This document shows, in pieces, positions 1-5,147 of a stretch of 5,815 bases of DNA. The DNA is from JAAFIP01 sp043772355 (GTDB lineage Bacteria > Pseudomonadota > Gammaproteobacteria > Burkholderiales > Burkholderiaceae_C): the NCBI GenBank assembly GCA_043772355.1, contig JAYVGI010000045.1, positions 1-5,815 on the forward strand, read 5' to 3'. A program made the position numbers and the translations under genes. Each line of letters starts with the position of its first letter. Positions within the stretch are counted from its first letter, which is position 1. The notes below the pieces were generated by a model. The model was given only the letters and a program-made list of their open reading frames with translations. It had not been told where the DNA came from and searched no databases.

Positions 1-573
1 CCCATCCCCGGTCTGTTCGAGATCCGCGCCGGTGGCACCGAAATCTTCTACACCGATGCCGAAGGCAACTACCTGATCCAGGGCAACCTGATCGACACCA
101 AAGGCCGACGCAACCTGACCGAAGAGCGCATCGCCAAACTCACCGAGATCGACTTTGCCGCCCTGCCGCTGAAGGACGCCTTCACCATCGTGCGCGGCAA
201 CGGCAAGCGCAAAGTGGCCGTGTTTGAAGACCCCAACTGCGGCTACTGCAAACGCTTTGAGAAAGACCTGCAAAGCGTCAACAACGTCACCATCTACATG
301 TTTCTCTACCCCATCCTGGGCCCCGGCTCCACCGAGCGCAGCAAGAACATTTGGTGCGCCAAAGACCGTAACAAAGCCTGGGCCGACTGGATGACCAAAG
401 ATGTCGACGTGGCCGCAGGCACCTGCGACACCGCAGCCCTCGCCCGCAACGTAGAATTTGGTAAAAAACACAAAATCACCGGTACGCCTACGTTGATTTT
501 TGCCGATGGCAACCGCGTGCCAGGTGCTATTGCAGCGGCGCAGGTGGAGAAGTTTTTGTCTGACGTGAAGTAG
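1..573 (+). CDS. dsbC: DsbC-family periplasmic protein disulfide isomerase (5' end outside window)
   Basis: The frame is open from base 1 to the TAG at 571-573, giving the last 190 residues of the protein; the signal peptide and first part of the dimerisation domain lie outside the window. Window residues 1-50 (PIPGLFEIRAGG, then EIFYTD and YLIQGNLIDTK) match the DsbC N-terminal dimerisation domain and the start of the linker helix (NLTEER). Next comes a thioredoxin fold with the active site CGYC (window residues 80-83, bases 238-249) and the cis-proline motif TGTPT with Pro at residue 163. A second cysteine pair (residues 119 and 142) matches the structural disulfide of E. coli DsbC. Members of this family isomerise wrong disulfides in the periplasm and are kept reduced by DsbD. 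A GTG at 190 is internal and not the start, since the dimerisation domain is encoded upstream. DsbG is a less likely alternative given the CGYC site and second cysteine pair. Confidence 0.95.
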   Translation, partial: PIPGLFEIRAGGTEIFYTDAEGNYLIQGNLIDTKGRRNLTEERIAKLTEIDFAALPLKDAFTIVRGNGKRKVAVFEDPNCGYCKRFEKDLQSVNNVTIYMFLYPILGPGSTERSKNIWCAKDRNKAWADWMTKDVDVAAGTCDTAALARNVEFGKKHKITGTPTLIFADGNRVPGAIAAAQVEKFLSDVK

Positions 574-610
574 CGTGAAAATTCAGGTGATTTAGAGGTG
601 TTTAGGCTTT

Positions 611-664
611 TAGCCAGCTATTTTATTGCGCAAGCAGCTACTTAATGCATAGCTAGATGGCTGA
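611..664. repeat. Dispersed-repeat fragment with hairpin potential between convergent dsbC and alkB
   Basis: The 95-bp gap between two convergent genes holds a 17-base segment (624-640, tattgcgcaagcagcta) that recurs exactly, in the opposite orientation, at 2366-2382 inside the M61 gene. Around it, agcc/agcta at 612-620 can pair with tagct at 650-654 and ggct at 659-662, leaving a 4-base bulge, so the segment could form a stem-loop. Its position just past both stop codons would suit a bidirectional terminator or mRNA 3'-end element, but there is no clean U-tract. The sequence resembles short palindromic repeats that I recall as common between Comamonadaceae genes; that link is from memory and unchecked. 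Confidence 0.55.
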
Positions 665-668
665 CTAT

Positions 669-1298
669 TTACCCCCTTGCTGGCAGATATTCGCGGCCCG
701 CATTGCGAAAAGTCAAGTTGTAGCGCAGCGCGCTGTTCTTGGGCAAGGGCCGCACGCCGTGGTAAACGAGGCGTGATGCGCCGCCCCACACCATCACATC
801 GCCATCGTGCAGCGCAATCGACTGCACCGGGCTGCTGCGCTTTATGCCGCCCAAAATAAACTTGCACGACGCGCCGATGGACACCGACACGATGGGTGCG
901 CGCAGGTCGTGCTCGTCGCGGTCTTGGTGCAGGCCCAGGCCCGCGCCGCTGGCGTAGCGATTCACCAAGCAGGCATCGGGTGCGAAGCCTGGCCAGCCTG
1001 CCGCTGCAGCGGCTTTGCGTGCCAGCGCGCTGAAGGCCCCAGGCATCGCGGGCCATGGCAGTTGCGTATCCGGGTCGTAGGGCAGGTAGCGGTAGCCTTG
1101 CGCACTGCTGGTCCAGCCCAGCGGCCCGCAGTTGGTCATGGCCACAGCCATGGGCTGGCCGCTGGGTACCACCAAGTGGCGAAATGCTGCGACGGCGCTG
1201 ACGGCTGATATGCCCTCGCGCAGCGGCAGACCCAAGGCAAAGCCGTGCAGCAGCCACACATCGGGTGCCAGTTCTTGGGGGGCGGAGGTGAACAGCAT
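669..1298 (-). CDS. alkB: AlkB-type 2-oxoglutarate/Fe(II)-dependent DNA/RNA dealkylating dioxygenase
   Basis: This 209-residue protein is close in length to E. coli AlkB (216). It carries the full catalytic signature: NRY at 113-115, the iron-binding HQD at 124-126, then DLRAPIVSVSIG, the loop GDVMVWGGASRLVYHG with the distal iron ligand His180, and RYNLTFR with Arg192 and Arg198, the residues expected to bind 2-oxoglutarate. The family removes 1-methyladenine and 3-methylcytosine lesions from DNA and RNA by oxidative demethylation, releasing formaldehyde. The loop between His180 and Arg192 is about five residues shorter than in E. coli. The start is well bounded: an in-frame TAA lies seven codons upstream of the ATG at 1298 and no other start lies between. 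No strong Shine-Dalgarno is visible. No ada gene is adjacent, so membership of an Ada regulon cannot be judged here. It is convergent with dsbC and divergent from the M61 gene. Confidence 0.95.
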   Translation of the reverse strand: MLFTSAPQELAPDVWLLHGFALGLPLREGISAVSAVAAFRHLVVPSGQPMAVAMTNCGPLGWTSSAQGYRYLPYDPDTQLPWPAMPGAFSALARKAAAAAGWPGFAPDACLVNRYASGAGLGLHQDRDEHDLRAPIVSVSIGASCKFILGGIKRSSPVQSIALHDGDVMVWGGASRLVYHGVRPLPKNSALRYNLTFRNAGREYLPARG

Positions 1299-1418
1299 GC
1301 GGGAATGATAGACACATTACCTGCCGGCATTGCGTGCGAGGGTAGTTGGCTGGCTGCGTTAGCTTGGTTTGAAGAGTTAGCGCGCAGCTGGTTGGCTGGC
1401 ATCAGCTCGGGAAGTTTT

Positions 1419-1501
1419 GCTGCAAAAATCTTGCGAAAACACGCGATCAAGTGGATAGCGTACTTGAGGTCATCGCCGCGCCTTTCTCCAGATTTTTCAT
1501 C
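1419..1501 (-). repeat. Left arm of an 83-bp imperfect inverted repeat
   Basis: Bases 1419-1501 match the reverse complement of 1762-1844 at 70 of 83 positions with no gaps. The match has two perfect blocks, 28 bp (1419-1446 with 1817-1844) and 26 bp (1476-1501 with 1762-1787), flanking a 29-bp middle with 16 matches. Read on the minus strand it encodes DEKSGERRGDDLK followed by YAIHLIACFRKIFAA. Similarity continues weakly past both ends: an AAKLP/AAHIP pair of residues beyond the outer edge, and a QAV-like stretch with small indels beyond the inner edge. The middle also holds a small hairpin (tcaagt 1447-1452 with acttga 1462-1467). No target-site duplication is evident. It may be a terminal repeat of a decayed mobile element or one copy of a duplicated gene fragment. 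Confidence 0.85.
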
Positions 1502-1761
1502 AACACCACGCCGAACTGCTGCTTGACTGGCGGTGTCGCGCTCTTTGGCTTGCGGAGGGATCGCGATTTCAAGCGGTTTGGCGTTCTAGCCACCTAATCA
1601 ATTGCGGGAGAAGCTACTTTTTTGGTAGTGATACCAGTCACAAGAAACGCACCACCGTTGCACGTAAAACACTTTGGCGTGCCCCAGTCGCCCTACCGCG
1701 CACCATGCTCGCACGAGACAAAAAGTACACACGCCAGCAAGCGGTGATGGAGCGTGTTTGC

Positions 1762-1844
1762 GATGAAAAATCTGGAGAAAGGCGCGGTGACCACCTGAAG
1801 ATCGCCACCAAACTATTCGCGTGTTTTCGCAAGATTTTTGCAGC
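1762..1844 (+). repeat. Right arm of the 83-bp imperfect inverted repeat
   Basis: This is the partner of 1419-1501, in opposite orientation, with 260 bp between the arms. On the plus strand it encodes DEKSGERRGDHLK followed by IATKLFACFRKIFAA. It lies inside a small open frame that could start at the ATG at 1705 and ends at the TAG at 1894-1896, giving 63 residues; that frame has no visible ribosome binding site and I recognise no family. The 13 differences from the left arm fall 5, 2 and 6 at codon positions 1, 2 and 3 of this frame, and several are synonymous (Gly, Asp, Leu, Ala, Leu). This hints at coding ancestry but the sample is small. The arm sits 86 bp before the M61 start codon, so it may also affect that gene's 5' region. 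Confidence 0.85.
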
Positions 1845-1929
1845 GCACATTCCTCCGTCGCCGCAAAGTGACCAAGGTAGCACCGACATCTTCTAGTGCT
1901 TCGCCGCGAATGGTTTATTCTTCAGGTCT

Positions 1930-3783
1930 ATGGCCACACGATCTACCTCCCCCAGTTTCACTGCACCGGTGCACTACAGCGTGGACGCGTCTGACGTCCA
2001 CGCGCACCTGTTTCGCATCACCCTCACCATCGCCCGGCCGGCTAAAAACCAGCGGGTGAGCCTGCCGGTGTGGATACCGGGCAGCTACATGGTGCGGGAG
2101 TTTTCCAAGCATTTGCAAAAACTGCGCGCTGAGCAAAACGGCAAAGCGGTGGGCATTGCGCAACTGGACAAATGCACTTGGCAAATCAGCAGCACAGCCG
2201 CCAAGCCGCTGGTACTGCGCTACGAGGTGTATGCCTACGACAACTCGGTGCGCACCGCCTGGCTGGACGCGCAGCGTGGGTTTTTTAACCCTACATCGCT
2301 GTGCCTGCGCGTAGCGGGGCAGACAGAGCGTGCGCACCAACTGCATGTAAAAATTACTAATTCCATAGCTGCTTGCGCAATAGCTACAGGGGCTACCGCG
2401 ATTAAAGTCGATAAAAATGGCTTTGGCACCTATGCGTTTGTGAGCTACGACGAGCTGGCCGATACGCCGTTTGAGATGGGCAATTTTTGGCGCGGCAGTT
2501 TTACCGTGCGCGGCGCGCTGCATATCTTTGCTGTGGCGGGTGCGCCGCCCAGTTTCGATGGCAAACGCTTGCTGGCGGATACGCAAAAAATAGTCGAAAG
2601 TGAAATGGCGTTTTGGCATGGCTCCAGCGAAAAAGCCTGTGAAAAAATCGGCGAAAAAACCAGCAAAACCGCCAATAAACCGCCCTTCAGCCACTACGTC
2701 TTCATGCTCAACGCCGTGGACGATGGCTACGGCGGGCTGGAGCACCGCAATAGCACCGCACTGATCTGCACCCGCCGCGACCTGCCGCGTGTGGGGCAAA
2801 GCAAGCTCAGTGACGGCTACACCACCTTGCTGGGGCTGATCAGCCACGAGTACTTTCACACCTGGAATGTCAAGCGCATGCGCCCGGCAGAGTTTGCCCG
2901 CTACAACTACAGCCAGGAGCAGTACACCGAGCTCCTGTGGTTTTTTGAAGGCTTTACCAGCTACTACGACGACCTGCTGCTGCGCCGCGCGGGCTTGATC
3001 GACAACGTGCAGTACTTGAAGCTGCTGAACAAAACCATCAACCAAGTGATGCAAACCCCCGGCTCGCGCGTGCAAAGCGTGGCGCAAAGCAGCTTTGATG
3101 CCTGGGTGAAGTACTACCGCCAAGACGAAAACACTGCCAACGCCACGGTGAGCTACTACACCAAGGGCGCGCTGGTAGCGCTGTGCTTTGACCTCACCCT
3201 GCGCGCTGAAGGAAAAACCACGCTGGACGCTGTGATGCGCGCGCTGTGGCTGCGCTGCAAGGCCGGACCGATGGCGCAGGCAGACTTTGCCGCTGTGCTG
3301 GAAAAATTAAGCGGCAGAAGTTACGAGGCCGAGCTGGCGCAGTGGGTGCATGGCACTGGCGCGCTGCCGCTGGAGGGCTTGCTCAAAGCCCAAGGCGTGC
3401 AGGTGGTAGAGGACAAGCCGCAGCTCGCCCAGCGCTTGGGGCTACGCGTGCTGGAGAGCAACGGCGCGCTGCAAGTCAAGGTGGTGCTGCGCGGTGGCGC
3501 GGCCGAGCAGGCGGGCTTTTGCCCAGGCGATGAATGGCTGGCCGTGGGCGCCAGCGCAGCACGCGGCGGCATGTGGCGGCTCAACAAGCTGGACGACCTG
3601 CTGCTCTACACCGGTGAAGCGGCAAGTGGCCAACAAAACAAAACCGTGCAAGCCCTGGTGGCGCGCGACAAGCGCCTGCACACGCTCCAACTGGTGCTTT
3701 CCCCCGCAGAGCGCGAAGACCTGGCTACCTGGGTACTGCGCGCAGGCGACGCAGCGCGGCTGGACGCATGGCTCGCTGGTTAA
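1930..3783 (+). CDS. M61 family metallopeptidase (glycyl aminopeptidase-like) with C-terminal PDZ domain
   Basis: A 617-residue zinc peptidase, near the usual length of about 600 for the family. The N-terminal beta domain (about residues 11-170) has the family motif WIPGSYMVREF at 48-58. The catalytic domain has GGLEHRNST from 268, the zinc-binding HEYFH at 306-310 and the third ligand Glu340 in WFFEGFTSYYDD. A PDZ domain covers about 502-600, with a carboxylate-binding-loop-like segment near 521-530. Relatives such as Sphingomonas glycyl aminopeptidase release N-terminal Gly or Ala; the natural substrate here is unknown. I see no signal peptide, so it may be cytoplasmic. ATG 1930 is the only standard start after the in-frame TAG at 1894-1896; its Shine-Dalgarno is weak (agg at 1924-1926, very close). 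Two oddities are a dispersed-repeat sequence encoding residues about 141-158 and a Lys-rich stretch at about 232-251. The gene overlaps the next one by 16 bp. Confidence 0.95.
   Translation: MATRSTSPSFTAPVHYSVDASDVHAHLFRITLTIARPAKNQRVSLPVWIPGSYMVREFSKHLQKLRAEQNGKAVGIAQLDKCTWQISSTAAKPLVLRYEVYAYDNSVRTAWLDAQRGFFNPTSLCLRVAGQTERAHQLHVKITNSIAACAIATGATAIKVDKNGFGTYAFVSYDELADTPFEMGNFWRGSFTVRGALHIFAVAGAPPSFDGKRLLADTQKIVESEMAFWHGSSEKACEKIGEKTSKTANKPPFSHYVFMLNAVDDGYGGLEHRNSTALICTRRDLPRVGQSKLSDGYTTLLGLISHEYFHTWNVKRMRPAEFARYNYSQEQYTELLWFFEGFTSYYDDLLLRRAGLIDNVQYLKLLNKTINQVMQTPGSRVQSVAQSSFDAWVKYYRQDENTANATVSYYTKGALVALCFDLTLRAEGKTTLDAVMRALWLRCKAGPMAQADFAAVLEKLSGRSYEAELAQWVHGTGALPLEGLLKAQGVQVVEDKPQLAQRLGLRVLESNGALQVKVVLRGGAAEQAGFCPGDEWLAVGASAARGGMWRLNKLDDLLLYTGEAASGQQNKTVQALVARDKRLHTLQLVLSPAEREDLATWVLRAGDAARLDAWLAG
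2349..2396. repeat. Dispersed-repeat sequence in frame inside the M61 gene
   Basis: Bases 2366-2382 (tagctgcttgcgcaata) are an exact reverse-complement copy of 624-640, a non-coding stretch between dsbC and alkB. The AT-rich flank (aaaattactaattcca) and the following gctac/ggctac pieces look unlike the surrounding GC-rich coding sequence. The segment is translated without a stop as roughly KITNSIAACAIATGATAI (residues 141-158). This lies in the N-terminal domain, just before the conserved-looking YDELADTPFEMGNF strand. I infer that a repeat family common between genes was inserted here, or was kept, in a surface loop that tolerates it. Confidence 0.6.
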
Positions 3784-5033
3784 TATCCCTTGCAGTGGCT
3801 TTGCTGCTGGCATTGGCTCTGCATGGCTTGGCGCTGTGGGGCATAGGCCAACAAATGCAAGCCATGAGCAGTGTGATCACCTCACATGCGGATCCGATGT
3901 TCACCCGGCAAATTACCCAGGCTGCGGTGGAGAGTAGGCAAGAAACTGCTGTTTTGATGCCAAAACAGGCGGTAGCCAGCAAAAATGCTGCGGTATCAGC
4001 TCCTAAAAATATAGTAAAAAATACTGATCTTCCCCCACGAACGGAGCCTGAACCTGCGCTTGAACCTCAGAGCGCAGCGCCAGAGCCCACCGCCACAGCG
4101 GTGCTCAGCACACCGACGCAGGCCGAAGTGGCATCGACACCGGCTAGCACGCCGGTTATCACGCTACCTGCTTCGCCCAGCCGTACGCAAGCCGACGCTG
4201 ACAGCACTGCGCCAGCGCAGATCCAGGCGGCCAGCACCAACCCATCTGCCACCTTAGCCACCCCCTCGGCAGATGCCAACACCACACGTGCTGCCTCCAG
4301 TAACAGCGCGATACTGGCCCTGCAAGGCCAATGGCCCGGCGACACCCGCCTGTCCTACCAGCTAGGTGGCTACTACCGTGGCGATTTGCATGGCGATGCC
4401 CAAGTGCAATGGACGCGCCCCCCAGCACCGGATGCACAGCCCAGCGAGCGCTACCAAGTGCGCATCGACATCAGCCTGGGCCTGGCCAAAGCGCAGATGA
4501 CCAGCCAGGGCCGGGTGCGCGCCACAGGTTTGCAGCCACAGGTATATGAAGAGCAGTTGCCCACGGGCAGCAGGCGCAGCGTCACGCTGGAGGCCAGCGA
4601 GATACTCTTGATGAATGGCCGGCGCATCCCGCGCCCCGCGCAAAACCCAGGTCTATTGAAAGACCCTAGCCTGGCGACAGACCTGAGTCTGGTGCAAGAC
4701 ACTGCCAGCCAGTTCGTAGAGCTGGGCTACCGCTTTAGCACCGGGCGCGCCGTGCTGAAAGAGGGCCAGACCATCAGCCTATGGCTAGCGCGGCCAGGCG
4801 GGCTGGATGAATGGACGTATGACATCGGCCCGGCCGAGACCATCTACCTGCCCATCATGGGCGCCGTGCAGGCCCACCACCTCAAGCCACGCCCTTTGGC
4901 GGTAGCGCGCGGCAGCATTACCGCCGAGATGTGGATCGCACCCAGCTTGCAACACCTTCCAGTGCGCATCAAAATCACCTTGGGCAAAGAGGCGTATTTA
5001 GACCTGTTGGCGCAGAAAATAGAACAGCGCTGA
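3768..5033 (+). CDS. Membrane-anchored DUF3108 domain protein
   Basis: This 421-residue protein begins with MAR and one hydrophobic segment (about residues 4-26) without a clear signal peptidase site, so it is probably an inner-membrane anchor with the rest in the periplasm. Residues about 80-180 are a low-complexity linker rich in Pro, Ala, Thr and Ser (for example EPEPALEPQ). Residues about 188-416 match my memory of DUF3108: GDTRLSYQLGGYYRG, then SQGRVRATGLQP, YDIGPAETIYLP and MWIAPSLQHLPVRIKIT. The function of DUF3108 is not established; the fold is thought to be a beta-rich one related to lipoprotein-binding proteins, which I cannot test here. The start lies inside the M61 gene (16-bp overlap) and lacks a strong Shine-Dalgarno, so translation is probably coupled. 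The anchor-linker-domain layout is TonB-like, but no TonB C-terminal domain is visible. The stop codon lies inside a hairpin. Confidence 0.88.
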   Translation: MARWLISLAVALLLALALHGLALWGIGQQMQAMSSVITSHADPMFTRQITQAAVESRQETAVLMPKQAVASKNAAVSAPKNIVKNTDLPPRTEPEPALEPQSAAPEPTATAVLSTPTQAEVASTPASTPVITLPASPSRTQADADSTAPAQIQAASTNPSATLATPSADANTTRAASSNSAILALQGQWPGDTRLSYQLGGYYRGDLHGDAQVQWTRPPAPDAQPSERYQVRIDISLGLAKAQMTSQGRVRATGLQPQVYEEQLPTGSRRSVTLEASEILLMNGRRIPRPAQNPGLLKDPSLATDLSLVQDTASQFVELGYRFSTGRAVLKEGQTISLWLARPGGLDEWTYDIGPAETIYLPIMGAVQAHHLKPRPLAVARGSITAEMWIAPSLQHLPVRIKITLGKEAYLDLLAQKIEQR

Positions 5034-5043
5034 AAAGCGCTGT
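5024..5043 (+). terminator. Perfect 8-bp hairpin with GAAA loop at the DUF3108 stop codon
   Basis: acagcgct (5024-5031) and agcgctgt (5036-5043) pair perfectly around the loop gaaa (5032-5035), a GNRA-type tetraloop. The TGA stop (5031-5033) spans the last stem base and the start of the loop. No T-run follows (cggcaatgcgg), so this is not a canonical intrinsic terminator. It could be a 3'-end stabilising stem, a weak terminator or a processing site for the M61-DUF3108 mRNA. Confidence 0.5.
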
Positions 5044-5068
5044 GTCGGCAATGCGGATGGCGTAACCC

Positions 5069-5083
5069 AAACCCGTGCGGGCT
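5069..5083 (-). terminator. Weak terminator-like stem for the solute-binding protein gene
   Basis: On the minus strand, agccc-gcac-gggtt forms a five-pair stem (one G-U) with a four-base loop, followed by tgggtta. It lies about 64 bases past the stop of the solute-binding protein gene. The stem is short and the T-tract poor, so this is a tentative call. Confidence 0.25.
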
Positions 5084-5094
5084 GAGCGTGCCCC

Positions 5095-5147
5095 AGCCTT
5101 GGCGAACCCTCCGGCAAACTCCGGATTTACAGAGCAAAGCCAAGGCT
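5095..5147. repeat. Nested inverted repeat in the convergent gap
   Basis: agccttggc (5095-5103) and gccaaggct (5139-5147) are perfect 9-bp complements. They enclose a smaller stem, tccgg (5110-5114) with ccgga (5121-5125). The right outer arm touches the stop codon of the minus-strand solute-binding protein gene (tca at 5147-5149). No T-run flanks the structure on either strand, so a transcription-end or mRNA-stability role is plausible but not shown. Confidence 0.5.

Larger units (their letters stand above)
1299..1929. other. 631-bp divergent intergenic region without a convincing gene
   Basis: This stretch separates alkB (minus strand) from the M61 gene (plus strand) and must contain the promoters of both, but I see no -35/-10 pair that I can defend. 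Its main content is the inverted repeat described separately. A stretch at 1609-1632 (agaagctacttttttggtagtgat) resembles part of the dispersed-repeat family seen elsewhere in the window. Long open frames exist on both strands (plus frame from 1459 to the TAG at 1894-1896; minus frame from 1585 to 1136). They lack good starts and recognisable domains, and the minus frame runs into antisense alkB sequence, so I do not call them as genes. A decayed mobile element or gene fragment is the likeliest content. Confidence 0.6.

Noticed and set aside
807..1208. 133-residue plus-strand frame antisense to alkB
   Set aside because: It is a shadow of alkB with skewed Ala/Arg/His composition and no motif.
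610..1317. 235-residue minus-strand frame covering alkB in another phase
   Set aside because: The AlkB frame carries all catalytic residues. This frame is Arg/Ala-rich with no family features.
1136..1585. Minus-strand frame including the left repeat arm and running into alkB
   Set aside because: It has no ATG or GTG start upstream of the arm and continues out of phase through the alkB coding sequence, so it is not a complete gene. Only the arm-encoded peptide is of interest.
1419..1844. Possible intact insertion sequence
   Set aside because: No transposase frame or DDE/HUH-type motif is present in the 260-bp interior, and no target-site duplication is visible. Only a remnant or MITE-like element is possible.
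1905..1929. Possible -10 box (tattct at 1916-1921) for the M61 gene
   Set aside because: It lies only about 8 bases before the ATG with no matching -35, so it is not a supportable promoter.
1915..3123. 402-residue open frame on the minus strand, antisense to the M61 gene
   Set aside because: The plus strand encodes an M61 peptidase with complete catalytic motifs. The antisense frame has no recognisable domain and is a by-product of GC-rich codon use.
4057..4345. Long alternative frames on both strands across the Pro/Ala/Thr linker of the DUF3108 gene
   Set aside because: GC-rich, repetitive linker codons open several frames at once. None has a domain or a credible start.
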